Below the pieces are notes generated by a model. It ran no database searches. It saw only the letters and a program-made list of their open reading frames with translations, and was not told the DNA's origin. The position numbers and the translations under genes were made by a program. Positions 49,412-61,797 of a DNA stretch of 64,000 bases are shown in pieces. The stretch covers positions 5,642,001 through 5,706,000 of the forward strand of contig OY783217.1 in NCBI GenBank assembly GCA_963678705.1, given 5' to 3'. Numbering within the stretch: the stretch's first letter is position 1; each line of letters opens with the position of its first letter. Source of the stretch: Panorpa germanica (taxonomy: Eukaryota > Arthropoda > Insecta > Mecoptera > Panorpidae).

Positions 49412-49609
49412 CAGGGCCGGATTTAGAGATGTGGATGCCCTGGGACAACGAAGAAGCGGAGGCTCCTAATTATTTTCCGAATAAAATGAACAATTTTTTT
49501 CCGTCAAGTCTTTCAAAAAAGTATTGTTTTTATCTTTATTGTGAGGGCCCCTCTCTTGTGGAGGCTCGGAGCAGTAGCCCCGTCTGCCCTTCCTCAAATC
49601 CGGGCCTGA
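49412..49609. mobile_element. Short MITE with CAGGGCCGGATTT ends
   Basis: CAGGGCCGGATTTAG on the left and CAAATCCGGGCCTG on the right form imperfect terminal inverted repeats of ~13 bp. The CAGG(G/C)CCGGATTT terminus is typical of hAT-like short elements. The 8 bp flanks (ATGAAACT, ACGTCACT) match at only five of eight positions, so the target duplication is not secure. Confidence 0.7.
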
Positions 49610-49798
49610 CGTCACTGGTACTACAGACAACACTTTAAGAGCTGTTTACATAAAAAGGAACATAAGCCCCACTTGTTTCAGCTACTCAGAAAGGGAAATT
49701 TAATAAATTTCTAATATATCATATCCTTATGCTCAACTGTCCAATTTGTTATTTAAAAAGTCATGCAAAAAACTGTCTAAGGGGATACATATATACTT

Positions 49799-49800
<2 letters not shown>

Positions 49801-49890
<90 letters not shown>
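49801..49890. repeat. (AT)n/(GT)n compound microsatellite
   Basis: About 35 AT dinucleotides followed by GTATGT and (GT)n. Repetitive open frames on both strands are artefacts. Confidence 0.97.
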
Positions 49891-50039
49891 GTGTATAGTA
49901 TGAGCTTGTATTCACTTTTGGTAAATACATATTCAAATTTTATTATAACAAAATTTTCATTATTATAGAATCTCTATTTCCGAGTTTAATTCTAATTCCT
50001 TTTATTTTATATATATACATACAAATTAAAATAAAACAA

Positions 50040-50520
50040 TTGCGTCGAATCCATAACGTTCGTTGTCCACCCTGTCCACCCTATTCTCTCTTTCTCCAGC
50101 ATCTCTTGTCCCCGCTAACCCCCTCGATACATGGAACGCTACGGGCATGTATAAATACATTTAACGGAACGAATAGAACAGACGTGTGCAGCAGCAGCAG
50201 CAGCAGCAGCACCAGCAGTTTGAGTCTTTTGGTTTTCGCCCATGTACCGAGTACCGTGGCACCCACCGTTGAGCATCAAGCACCCTCGCATCGGCCAGGT
50301 TATAGTGAAACAGCCAACAGGAATGGTAAGGGTAAGAGGGTAAGGTATATAGGGTGGGAGGTTGAGGAAAAACTGATAGAGTTTCCCCAACATCCCTTGA
50401 CGGTCTCCACGGCAACGGCCGGGTTGAGTGACGTCATTGCATCCACATACAGAATCCAAAAATGAGGTGGTGCTGAGGGAGATGAGTTTGGGAAATTCGT
50501 ATTAACCGAAATAGAGGAAG
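50040..50520. promoter_or_regulatory. GC-rich island with RFX X-box and CRE
   Basis: ~480 bp of near 50% GC in AT-rich DNA. GTCTCCACGGCAAC (50403-50416) fits the RFX X-box RYYNYY-N2-RRNRAC exactly. A full CRE TGACGTCA follows at 50429-50436, twelve bases on. A CAG repeat lies at ~50189-50216 and a TATAAATA word at 50152. A 141-codon plus frame (50040-50462) is open but low complexity with no family. A promoter or enhancer is the best reading; an exon of an unseen gene is possible. Confidence 0.5.
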
Positions 50521-52985
50521 AGTGTGAGATGATATTCAGAACGTATTCGAAATATATATTGGTATATTGTGTATAGGCTTAGAATACTTTTAAGTACATT
50601 ATGTAGTATTTTGATAATATTTCTCATCTAATGACTTATTGTTAGAAGTAACGCTTACTAGAAAAAACGGCAACTCATACTTAAAAGAGGTTATAAGTGC
50701 CGTATAAATCTATGATACGATAATGAACTTTATCTTATTCGTTCCTGTATACTTTATAGAAAAATAAGTGTGTCAGTGCTATTTCTTTGTATCAGCAGTT
50801 TATACGGCACAACTTGTTTTAAGTATGAGAACTATAACGCCTTGAACTATAAATTTGTTTTGGGACCGTCCCGTTTCCAGTGTGTGGCATCCGTTATAAT
50901 CATGAATTCTATCAAAATTTATTTTATATTTACTAAATTGTCTATGAGAACTACAGATGAACAATTATGTTTTATTTAGTCACTATTCTAAGCAAGAAAT
51001 TAGCAATTAAAAGTACATTAAAAACTAAAAAGTATATTATAATTAAAAATCAATGAATAGATAGATAAGTAAACCAGATTCATTAGAGAGATATGTAACC
51101 AGTCTCACTTTATTATGACGATAGTGTTGATGTTCGGATCAAACGCATTGGATTTATCGTACGTTATATCGTGCGACTTTATATTCGTTTGCATTTTTTT
51201 CATAAAAAACAATACTCTAAATATGTATACTCTTAAAAAATAACATTTCTGAATCATATTTTCTAACCAGTGCATTGAAAAGAATACAAATCACATAGAA
51301 AAAAATAGTTAATATACCATGGTTCTTAATTTTAATGTATCTAATTTTATTCGAGGGTTTTCGTTGACTTTCGGTTACAGAGTTTGTAGAAATATAATGA
51401 ACCTCGTCTCCTGATTATTCAACCGAGGAGTATTTATAACATTCTCATTAAATTTTCAAAATTTTACTTGACTCTTTATAACATTTCGAATACGGCAATA
51501 TTTTTACTATTGGCGTTTTCACTGAAACCCAACAAACATGATCGCTATAAAACTCAGAGTTTTCCGAGTTTGTAATGTGTAGTATAGGCAATGGCTGCTG
51601 GAATTACTCATGGCATAGAGAGCAGTGGGAGAGAGAGAAGTCCATTGTGTCTGTATATACGTATATGTGCGTTAGGGTCCATGTTGTTTGGTGCGGGTTG
51701 TTGGCATTAAACAACAAGGAGCCTTGATCGAGATTCTACGATCTAGACCCAAAGAACATATACTTCCTACGTGGTTGGATCTAGATCTGGTCTCCTACCT
51801 TGATAGACTCATATGAAGCTTATTAGAGTTGTGCAAGTCATTAGGAAATGTGTTTACTTGTTTTTAGAGAAATATTAGCTCGTATTACTTAAATTGGTGT
51901 TTTCTTCTTCTTTGTAAACTCTATAAATAAAATGTCTTTTAGTTTTACTGTGTTTTTATTGTAGATAATAAGAGAAATACCAAATAGTTTGTTCAGTTTA
52001 CAACAAAGATGTTTTTACCTTTGTATTTTCTTGAGAATTTCTATTTTTATTATTATTTCTTTTATAAGGCTAACATAAAAAAGTTTGATATTTTTACAAA
52101 TTTAATATCTGAAATATATTTGTCTAGAATTCTAAACAATTTCGGAGTAGCGCAATGCATTTTATGATACTTATCCAACTGCCTTTAGATGAACCAAGTG
52201 AATTCAATATAATAAATGTTGCTAATTTGTCTCAAGACTAGATCGTAATAGTTATAATAATAAGAAAGAAAACAAAATGTGAAAAATATTTATAAGCTTA
52301 GCTGCAAAAATTTATCATAGCCTAAGTATCGTACTTAGTAAAGATAAATAAGTAAGTATTTATTACATTTCGAATATTTCTTATTTACGAGAAGTATTAG
52401 ATGCACATCCGGTAAGGGTCTACAGAATCTGCAAACTTTCGAAACTCTAAATCGACGTAAATGTGGGTGGTGGGAGTTTAAATATGGTATGGGGACCGGG
52501 CCACGTGGATTCTGAAAGATCCAGGAGTTGGCTTGGAAAACAGAATGAAGCATCAAGGACCAAGGTAGAAGAACGCAGGTCTACCACATTTTCACGGGTC
52601 AATGACAATCGGCGACAAAGATGGAGGACTAACAAATGAAGCAGTCTTACTACAGTTAAAGAACTTATACATATAAATTCTTTGACATATATTTCCCTGT
52701 GATGTAATATTGAAATAACATTTATGTAGTAGGTATATTTATACGTAAATTGAGTGTATCAAGCTGGTTTATATGGTTAAACTTTTATAAGACCAAAAAT
52801 CTACAGTACTATACAGCGGTCATCAAAGATTCGGCTTTGGAAAAGAAAACATTATTGTTTCTCATTAATTTGAAACATCAACTGTTATTTTTCTTCTTTT
52901 TTGTCTTCTCCTCCTTCTTACTTCTTTTCTCCTTTTTTCCTAGCAACCTCTCCATTTCATTTTATTTCTTATTCTATTTTGGACT
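50521..52985. other. Intergenic DNA with one less AT-rich block
   Basis: Block 51540-51800 is more GC-balanced and contains several CTAGAT/ATCTAGA words, with no frame of note. The 52400-52640 patch is open on the minus strand but has no motif. No gene supported. Confidence 0.4.
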
Positions 52986-52986
52986 C

Positions 52987-53398
52987 TAAGGCCGTCTGCA
53001 CACGGGTCGCCTGATTGCAAACTAGCCGAGCAACGAAGTTTCCAACGAAAACGAAAAACGAGCCATGTCGAGCCATGTTTCGTGACTCTATAGAATTTTT
53101 AGCAACAGCGTAATAGGGGATTTTATTGTGTCGTATTCTGAGGTATTTGTATGTATGTATTTAAATACTTTTGAATAGTGTTTGTGCAAATCTCTGTTCA
53201 TGATGTCACCTTCACAAGCATGCAACGTAATTGCTCTGTGACCAAGAAACAAAGTCGCTCAAAACCATTTTGAAATTACTTTAGTTTCGTTCGTGTCATG
53301 TGTGTTCTTTCACTAACAACTGAGTTGCATTCTCATTCGGTTCGAGCAGATTCGGGGCTCGCGTTTGCAATCAGTCGACCCATGTGCGAACGGCCTTA
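52987..53398. mobile_element. MITE with ~35 bp terminal inverted repeats
   Basis: TAAGGCCGTCTGCACACGGG and TCGCCTGATTGCAAAC on the left mirror GTTTGCAATCAGTCGACC and CATGTGCGAACGGCCTTA on the right, about 31 of 36 bases. It is 0.41 kb with no ORF. GGCCGT-type ends next to TAA/TTA resemble PIF/Harbinger nonautonomous elements; I am unsure of the superfamily. Confidence 0.85.
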
Positions 53399-53534
53399 TT
53401 CTTATTAAATGTCACGTTTTCTCTATTTGTCCTTTATCGCTCCTAACTTCTGTCATCTACATTCTTCCTTTGCTAAATCTCGCCCAGATAAACTCCACTT
53501 TACTACTTCCGACACCTGTTCTTAATGTGCTATA

Positions 53535-53600
53535 ATTTATCATCTGCATGCCAGACTACTGGGTCTTTGGATTCGATTCCCGGATCAGCGTTAAATTTCT
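53535..53600 (+). repeat. tRNA-like SINE-family copy
   Basis: TTGGATTCGATTCCCGGATC is a near-canonical tRNA B box and T-arm, preceded by CAGACTACTGGGTC as in the copies at 11870 and 55495. No full tRNA cloverleaf can be folded around it. Confidence 0.5.
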
Positions 53601-53999
53601 AAAGCTTATTTGTTATCAAAGTTTAATACATTACTTTACTATAAAAACTGCCGGGTGTCGTTAGGATGAAATAGGCTGACGTTAAATAAACTAAATTTCT
53701 ATTGTTGTCACACCTGTTTTCATATAACTAAAATTAACAAAAAACAAAAAACGTTTAGCAAAATCTAACAATGAAATAAAAAAAAAAATACTATGTGTTG
53801 GTTATACACAATTGCAATATGAACTGAAACATACCTTTATGAACAAACGAAAGCAAATCAAACTGAGTGTGCTAGAACAGAGAACATAGAACATAGTGCG
53901 ACTCGCTCCAATACGTGGTGTTCTGTATACAGATGTATATAGTATAGATGTATGCAAACGTACCCTTGCAAATATCAAAATACAATGTAGGAATAGCCC

Positions 54000-54245
54000 A
54001 CGGGCGTGGGGAGAGTTAAACGTGAAACTGGAAGAGTGGTATGGTGAAGAGTAGGAGAAAAGTGGAAGGAGAAAATGATGCTGTAATAAGGGAATGAGGA
54101 AAATTTCTGTAAGGGTTGCTAGGCGACTGTCCGGGCCGAATTTTATCGATCGTATTCATAGAGCAAGAGCAGAACTGATGCTGAGAGAACAACGAGGACC
54201 ATACCGTATCTCGTTCCTGTATTTCTACCCTTTTCTGTGTCAGGG
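54000..54245. promoter_or_regulatory. Less AT-rich block with RFX-type X-box
   Basis: GTTGCTAGGCGAC at 54115-54127 fits RYYNYY-N1-RRNRAC, followed by ATCGATCG. Surrounding sequence is purine-rich and has no coding frame. Candidate cis-regulatory element upstream of Oli. Confidence 0.35.
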
Positions 54246-55494
54246 GTGGTAAATGATTATTATTAAGATTAATGAAATTTTGTTAATTATATTTCTGTAT
54301 TATAAAATGAGTACGAATTTACAAGATATTTGCATTAAGCGCATTGTCAGGTAGTATTATATACAGTTACTATTAATCGTATAATGCGTTTATTAAGGTA
54401 ATGGTATTGACACAAAGGAACATACAATTAATTCATTTATTATTCTAATTTTTAGTAGCTAGAAGCTATAGTTACATTTTCATACATAAAGGTCTAGCTC
54501 ACTGCAAGCACGGTTTATTTATATTTTAACGTTTCACAGTTGAGTGATATTCGTAGGGAAAAGTATATCCCAATATTAAGTACAAAATGTTACATATATT
54601 AAATACAGATGAGCATTATTTTTATGAGACTGTGCTTAGTACAATGTGCCTTTAAATCATGACTTTAATTTATATAAATCTGTACCATATATTAGCAAAT
54701 CTGTACCAGAATCTCAAATGTCAATATATTTTAGGAGATATTAACAATTATAAAAAATATTTTGTCTCCTTAATTAAGGGGGGGATAAGGTCAAAACGAT
54801 AAAAGAGAAGCATATTTTCGATAATGTTTTTTGACGATACAGTTAATATATAATTATTTCTATAATTACTACATGATAAAATGACATTTGAAGAATACTT
54901 TGTGAAATACATTGACAGCGAATCTCCGCAGACGTCACAAAAAAAGTAATATTGCGGGGCCACTCATAACTCATCACTGGATTATTTGAATTCAAAAACC
55001 CAAAATGATATCATTAGTTGATAAGTTTCTGCAGGTAACGCTGTCGAGTTTTTCTTTTTATTTATAGATTTTTCAATTATTTACAGCACTTAAAAGTCAA
55101 AATACCGATTTTTCATGAAAAAAATCAGAAACTTTGTTATTTTAAAATACGTTAAAATAAAATTTTTAAAACAAAAAACTCGAAAACAGCGTTACCTCGG
55201 CATTTATGTAAAGAAAGAGTGTGCGACATTTCAAAATAATCGGTCCAGTAGATTTTGAGCTAGAGAAGACCCCGACTCTGAAAAAGCAATGTGTGAGAAA
55301 CCGCATTTAAAAGTTTCAAAGTAACACGAAATCCGAAGACTTAAAACTCCGACAGTTTTACTCCAATCGACTTCAAATTTTTACACAATAAACTTAATAC
55401 GTTGTATAATAATATAAATAAAAAATTAAAAAAAGTTGAAATATGCACATGAGAGCACATAATCAATTTAATTTTGACAATAACGGAATCCATA
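54246..55494. other. Intergenic DNA, no gene seen
   Basis: A block at 55010-55270 contains a partial dyad: GCAGGTAACGCTGTCGAGTT near 55032 against AACAGCGTTACCTCGGC near 55184. This is probably another decayed inverted-repeat element. Confidence 0.4.
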
Positions 55495-55550
55495 ATATAT
55501 ACGGTCGGTGTGGGGATTGAACCCAAAGGCACAGTAGTCTGGTGTCAAGC
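55495..55550 (-). repeat. tRNA-like SINE-family copy
   Basis: Reverse complement reads CCAGACTACTGTGCCTTTGG then GTTCAATCCCCACACCG, a B-box-like T-arm, as in the other copies. Confidence 0.5.
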
Positions 55551-58500
55551 ATAAATTCTCTTAGTTACTGCGACGTCTGGAATGGTTTTCTTCTTTGCTT
55601 GCTGTTCTAATTCCATTGCCGAAAAAAATGAGTAAAGACACAAGAAATATTCAATATTCAATAATATTGTAAAATATGATGAATAGGCAAACAAATAGTT
55701 ACGACAACTCCACATTTCATATCCCTGCTTCATTTTATATACACTCTATGTTATATATATAGCTGGAATAACCACCTCCTCGTCCCCCACTTAATCCCAC
55801 GCTGTACCATCCGATTCGTGATTTTCTTCAGCATCACCGAACATTTCCGGAAATATACGAGCTAAACTTCAACCCCCTACTACTGCAAAACTTTTCATGG
55901 TCTTCTATTCCTATTCATCTCGCATTTTCCAATATATGCCAGCGTAATATCTCTTGTCCTACTTTCACATAAATATACCTGCACTCTTCTAACATACTAG
56001 TTTCATTGTCACTAGAAATATGTGCAAATTTGAAACATGTGTGTATATGTGAGACTTTACCCGTACATCGAAATGGACGTGATACATAAATAAATTTGGA
56101 TTAATTTAATTTCAAGTTACTGGATTTAATGAAGCCTATCATTGTCATTGTCTTCGCCATCCAATATTTCTTGTTAACGCAGTAAGATTTGTTTCAGTTC
56201 TTGACGCTGCAAGTAAGTGGCTAAATTATTGACTTTGCTCGCATTAGGGGAAGTAATACAAACGAGCTCTTTGTTCCTGGTGAAAGTTCTTCTTTAAATG
56301 ATGCTAGTTCAACTCGATTCACTTGGATAAATATGAAGAAATATGTTCCACATAATAAAGAAATATTTCTATTAACTGGAAGCTTTTTATCTCTCGAAAA
56401 AAACTTCAAAATTACCAAATATGGTATACTGATGCCAGGCCGCTATACTTTAGCATTCGATTCATAATCAGTGCTATGTTAATTTCTTAATAATACAATT
56501 CGAAAAAAGAAAGTTAAATGTGTCCCATTAAGAGTGCTAGATTAAGTATTTTCTTATATAGAACACATAGTATTTATATTTATATAAATTGTATCTATTT
56601 TTATATAAAACGATGCTAAATCTGGCGTTATTATTGGTACACCCTTTTTATATCTTTAGAATATTCTTTATCTTGGAGAAGAACATTGCACATTCATTTC
56701 ACCAGTACATCATAGAAAAAGAAACAAGATATATCTGTCTTTTTTACACTTTAATGGTGTATTTGCAACTTCATTCAATACTGGTACGGTAGTGAGGTCA
56801 GGTGAAGTGATTTTGCCATTTGTTGTTCATATCACTGACATTTCCTTTGAACGAGAGAAATCAAATTGAATTATTTCATGACAAAAGACTCATACGCATA
56901 CTCATGTAGCTCGAGTATTGCTGCTAGTAGTAATTTACCAAAAGAACCTTATACCGGAAGTTAAAAAAACCTCACAAAGAACGCAGTAATTTTTCTTTAT
57001 AGATGAAACTATTATACTTAAAAGAACCATACTCCAATATTTACAGAAAATTCTATTTCTATTTCAATTTGTTATAAAAGCAGCGTTATTGTAGTTGGTA
57101 TTCCTTTATTTTCCCCTGTAGTCTTCTTTGTGTAGACGTAAGAACTTGCTGTGCGCTTGTCAAGTTATATGGAAGCCAGTATCACTTAAAGATGAATCCT
57201 TTGTGACGGTAATAATAGAAATAGAGAATTTCCTCTGACTCGATGACAATTTGATTTAATGCTTTACGATTTGATTTTCTTCCACCGTCGCGACGCTTTG
57301 CCTAGCGCCGTATTGTGTTGTATTATGTTGCTTTCCTTAATATACTAAACAACAAAAGAATTTGTTAGAATTATATTAGGTACTCGTATAACAATAAAAT
57401 TTCAATCATCTTAGTATTAATTAATTTTATAAAATTACAAGAATGTGAAAGGAAGATATCAGTGTTCAAAAATTCCCCCCCGCCCCTTACTTTCCCTGTT
57501 CGCTCCTCTCATTGTATATTAAACGTACTTCATTTCTATGAAATACGTGGAGATAATTTTTGAACTCCTTTGGATCCTTTTTAGACATTTATTAAATTAA
57601 ATTCCACAGATCACATTTCTACTCCTTTATATCCAGGTGAATCTGAACATTTCTTTGCTTTTATCTTTTAAGATGATTTCAGGAGCGGATTTAAGTTAAT
57701 AGACACTCGTTGATAGATAACAATCACTTTATTTTGTAATGGAATATATATATATAAAACATTTTAGGAATTGTAAATTCTTAATCAAACTTTTTTTTTT
57801 AATCAAGACTTTTATTTTAGTAATTTACATACACATTATAATAATTACATTGTTTGATTTAAATCATACTATCTTACCTGAAATCAAAGAAACGACATTT
57901 AAAGTTTATTATTTAAATTGTTAATTCCTTTTTATCTAACATAACTTAACATTATGCACAGTACGTTCTGTTAGCCCCAAATATCAACTATGTTGGCCGT
58001 TGGCACACACTACAATGAAAGTAGATGTAACAAATATATACCGTTAGCTCATTTAACCAGAATGCAGTTGTAATATCTCTGGTCAGTGTAACCAACTCTT
58101 TACACTATTTCAGACAAATTAATAGAAGTGAACGATTCTAGAATCGTTATGTTTATATACAATCCATTTCGCTTAAAAGTAATTACTAATCTGGTTTACA
58201 CATAACTATAACCATAACCAGTTAGGATTACCTACTCTTGAAATATTACCATGTTTAAATTTTAAAAGAGAGAGAATAAACTCTAAGAAAAATCCAGGAA
58301 AACCTTATCGATGTTGTAATTCAACATTAAAATTTAAATCTTTAGCGCCTTAGGCTAAAAGTTTCATAGGCCAAACCTAAATTCATTACTGGATGTTATC
58401 TGTTTTTTCTTCAAGACAACTTCAGGGTAAAATACATCTACTTACTTAAGAAGAATTTCATATATCAAGCATTGAAGATTTTCAAAGCAATCCTTCTTTT

Positions 58501-59379
58501 TTCTTTCTCCATGAACAAGTCACACAAAACTGAATATGAACAGATTATAAATCCAGAAATATCTACCATCTAACATCTTCGTGTCTGTAGCTACTATTGT
58601 CCAAACAACTTTAACTAAAAATCTAAATAAGGAAATATGTTTTTACTAAAGACAAAATATTCTTTTGATACGTTTCATAGCATCATACGAAACTCAATTC
58701 TATTAACAAAAAATATACTATGAACTAATTTAAAACTGATTAAGTTTTATATAATTATGTGAATTCTTTTTATTGTAAGTTCTTTTCATTTTGTGATGAC
58801 ACAAAAAATGCTCTCCTTTGAGTACTGGTCCTTTACAAGGTAAATATAATAAAAACGAATATTTTTAATGAATTTTACTAGATATGACATTAACATCATA
58901 AACATAAAAGAATATCCTGGATTATTTAATCCCAGTTCCTTTGATGGTCGAAATCTCTTTCCAAACTTTCTTTTTTTACTTTTATACTCTTAGTGGATAT
59001 ACTAGTATACCTTTATTTAAGCTTTAGCAGCATTAGATTTCACAGAAATGCAGCGGTGGTGTTCCATGGGGTTTTGTATCAGTTGGACCAGGCTGTGGCC
59101 GTTATATTTAGCGACGGAAATGAGATTTGTGAGTATGATAGATATGCATATGATATATGTGAGGAATAAAATGTTCAACAGTCATAAAATTCGCTTTAAA
59201 ATAGAATATTTCCGTGTGCATGAGTAGTATGATTAGTTATTTCATTATATGTCATCTAAGTTATAGGCTATTAACTTTAAAAAATATTATTATTATATTT
59301 GTTTATCCATAATCATCATCCAAAAAAATATGTCACATAAATTGCATGGTTAAAAAAGTGCACAGAAAAGTAACATAAA
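55551..59379. other. Intergenic DNA, no gene seen
   Basis: Includes C/T-rich stretches (55760-55960, 57470-57520) and a frame at ~59008-59165 (IRFHRNAAVVFHGVLYQLDQ...) that looks faintly coding but has no recognised family. No supported gene. Confidence 0.4.
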
Positions 59380-59382
59380 ACT

Positions 59383-59955
59383 TGGAAAAACCGCTATTAA
59401 AACTTACAATTTATTCACAGATGTGTATTGCAATGAATGTTTATCGCGTGCACATGTTTTTGAGTGGTTTAAGCGTTTTCAAGATGGCCAAGAATACGTT
59501 CAAGATGATTCACGCCCAGGTTGTTCTTCCACGGCAAAAACGCATGAAAATATCGGTTAAGTATTCGTGCGATTGCTGAACTTTAGGAATTGATCAAGAA
59601 TCCGTATGGCATTTTTACATAACAATTTTAACACGTAAAAAGTGTGTGCCATAGTGGTGCCTAAAATTATCACGCTTAAACAACAAGAAGTTCGCACAAA
59701 AATGTTAGTACTGACACTTTGAATGCAAGTGAAAATGACAAAAACTTCTATCGACTTCTATCTGTTTCCTAAGGTGAACTCTACATTAAAAGGAACAAGA
59801 TGTGTGTCCGTTGAAGCTGTGAAAAAGAAAGCGGCACACTGAAAGAGATGATAGAAGAAGACTTCCAGCATTGTTTCGAACAGTGTAAAATTCGCATGGA
59901 GCGTTGTAAGGATAGAGGAGGGGTGTATATTCAAGGTGATCAAAAATAATTATAA
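59383..59955 (+). pseudogene. Degenerate mariner transposon
   Basis: One frame reads TAIKTYNLFTDVYCNECLSR then AHVFEWFKRFQDG and DDSRPGCSSTAKTHENI, the mariner helix-turn-helix region. Frameshifted remnants RAIAEL and GIDQESVWH follow. After a gap, IDFYLFPKVNSTLKGTRC and EEDFQHCFEQCKIRMERC with GGVYIQGD mark the C-terminus. The region with the first two catalytic Asp (about 59710-59745) is deleted, and there are stops and frameshifts. The longest ATG frame here (59382-59579) is out of phase and not real. Confidence 0.92.
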
Positions 59956-60027
59956 ATATAAAATCAAAATAAAATGTTTCACAGTGTGAGTCTCGTTATT
60001 TAATAGCCATACCTCATAATAACATTA

Positions 60028-60230
60028 TGCTGGCAGTTCACTCTCGGCGAGATAATTTTCCAAACATTTGCCGATGTGCTGAGAATGAACATGGCTATTG
60101 GACTCACCTTTCGATTTCTTTGACTTGTGTTTGGCAAGCCAACGCGATGCGAGTGCATTCGAGACAGGCCAAAACGAGGCGAGAACTGTACACACTCGAC
60201 CTCGCCTGTCTCGGCAAAAGTGAACTACCG
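60028..60230. mobile_element. MITE with ACATTA target duplication
   Basis: CTGGCAGTTCACTCTCGGCG on the left is inverted as GTCTCGGCAAAAGTGAACTAC on the right. ACATTA stands directly outside both ends (60022-60027, 60231-60236), a good 6 bp target duplication. Open frames on both strands are by-products of GC-richer repeat sequence. Confidence 0.7.
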
Positions 60231-60236
60231 ACATTA

Positions 60237-61239
60237 GATAGTTGATATTGACTAGTACATGGATCCACATCCGGCACAATTTTTAATACCCTCCAAACAA
60301 AACAAAAAAGGGTCACACACAGGTAAATCTAGTAGATGAAGAAGTGATTCATATCGTAATTTAACTAATTAGGCAGTTGTAATTACATATACATCAATAT
60401 CATTGAGTTAATCAAATATCGTATGAATTAAAATGTATATTTTACTTACGTGAAGTATTTTCAATACATCAATGTAGCTCGATAACTGTAAAAGTTTGAA
60501 TTAGTTGATAGTAGTAGTACTGTGACGGTGCAGGATTCGTACTCGTACGTCATTCAGCTAAGGCACGCAACCAATCAAAAGCGGAACGTCTTAGGTTCGA
60601 ACGAGCTCTCTCCTAGAATTAAAAACCATTTTTAATATACCATAAGAAGCACATCCATATTTTTATCATCCCTGAATATTACAGCCTCCAGTACTCGCAC
60701 AACGCGCAGCCTACTACCCAGTACCCAGTACCACCCTCGTTTACTTTCAGACTGTATCTACGGTCTTACACAAAGGGGAGGTCGTGGACAACGGACCGTG
60801 GATTTTCCAAGGGTTGGAGAAGTGCGTATTATTTTTGATCAAGCCTTTTGAGTTTTAATTAAAAGTAATTTTTCACTTGACTGAATCTAAATTTTATAAA
60901 TGCTTATTACTACGTTACTTCATATTTGAATATAGAGAGATGAAACATCAGATATTTTAAATTAGTGAGAGCTGTATCTTAATTATAATGATCATAGGAT
61001 GTAGCTATAGAAGATGAGATTAAAGATGGAATGTAATCATCTCTGTAAATAATTCAAAACGTTATTTAAATATCATGTAACAAAGCCATGTTTATCAAGT
61101 TTTTATTAAAATGTCGGCAATAAATGTTTCCGTAAAGTAAAAGTATAGTCGGTTTTCCATAATAACGACATTGTTAATATTTTCAACATTTAAATATTAA
61201 AACAAATAATGTTATTATTTTATATCGAGAAATGTGCGC
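60237..61239. other. Intergenic DNA with GC-balanced block
   Basis: 60520-60620 and 60690-60840 are less AT-rich (ACGCGCAGCCTACTACCCAG and others). GGTTCGAAC near 60595 resembles a B box but no tRNA can be folded. Function unknown. Confidence 0.4.
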
Positions 61240-61790
61240 TAATGGGCTTGTGTCGATATTTCAATTGTTGATTGAAATTGACGTTAATAAATGTGTATTG
61301 GCGTGTCTATTTTATTAAATATCTAAGTATTGACGGAGATATAGCAATTAAATGTTTGAATTGTAGTTTTAGCGCAAGAAATGGTCGGCCATATTTGTAT
61401 GATGTGAAATGCATTTTAACGTCAGTTATTTGTTGAATAGGCCAATGCTGTGGTAATGTTCTGTAGCTGTTGGTAGTCAAATAATCAAGTCAAATCAAAG
61501 AATAATAGGTTTTTATTTTATTTAACCCTGCTAAGGCAGACATAATATTGAAATTTGATTGTTCCTTAAAATAGCTGTAAATAATATTTGATATTTTGAT
61601 ATATAAATACATATAGCAGAGATTTATGAGCTGTAAGGTTGGTAACCTTGTCACATGCACTTGGAATGTGTACAACGTTGAATCCCTTTAATGATTAAAG
61701 AGACAAAATGACTGTTTTAATTGTTAATATCTACTACCATATAAAGAGTTATTAAAAATAATTGAACATTTGAGGTTTTGTACACAAAAT
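61240..61790. repeat. Dispersed repeat, second copy of the 90-500 family
   Basis: GTATTGGCGTGTCTATTTTA, TTGACGGAGATATAGCAATT and GAACATTTGAGGTTTTG match, in the same order, sequences at about 166-190, 200-216 and 467-485. The inverted partner arm present at the left end of the window is not obvious here, so this copy is partial. Confidence 0.6.
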
Positions 61791-61797
61791 TAATTAA

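Noticed and set aside
49729-49968. Open frames on both strands over an AT/GT repeat
   Set aside because: Microsatellite translation with no protein signal.
50040-50465. 141-codon plus-strand frame in the GC-rich island
   Set aside because: Low-complexity Ser/Pro/Thr text partly from the CAG repeat; frames are open on both strands, as expected in GC-rich DNA.
59008-59165. Possible exon reading AAVVFHGVLYQLDQAVAVIF
   Set aside because: Looks faintly protein-like but has no ATG, no clear splice pair and no family I recognise.
59382-59579. ATG-initiated 65-codon frame in the mariner relic
   Set aside because: The real transposase remnant is in a different frame of the same strand (FTDVYCNECLSRAHVFEWFK).
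60595-60604. GGTTCGAAC as a tRNA B box
   Set aside because: No A box at the right distance and no cloverleaf can be folded.
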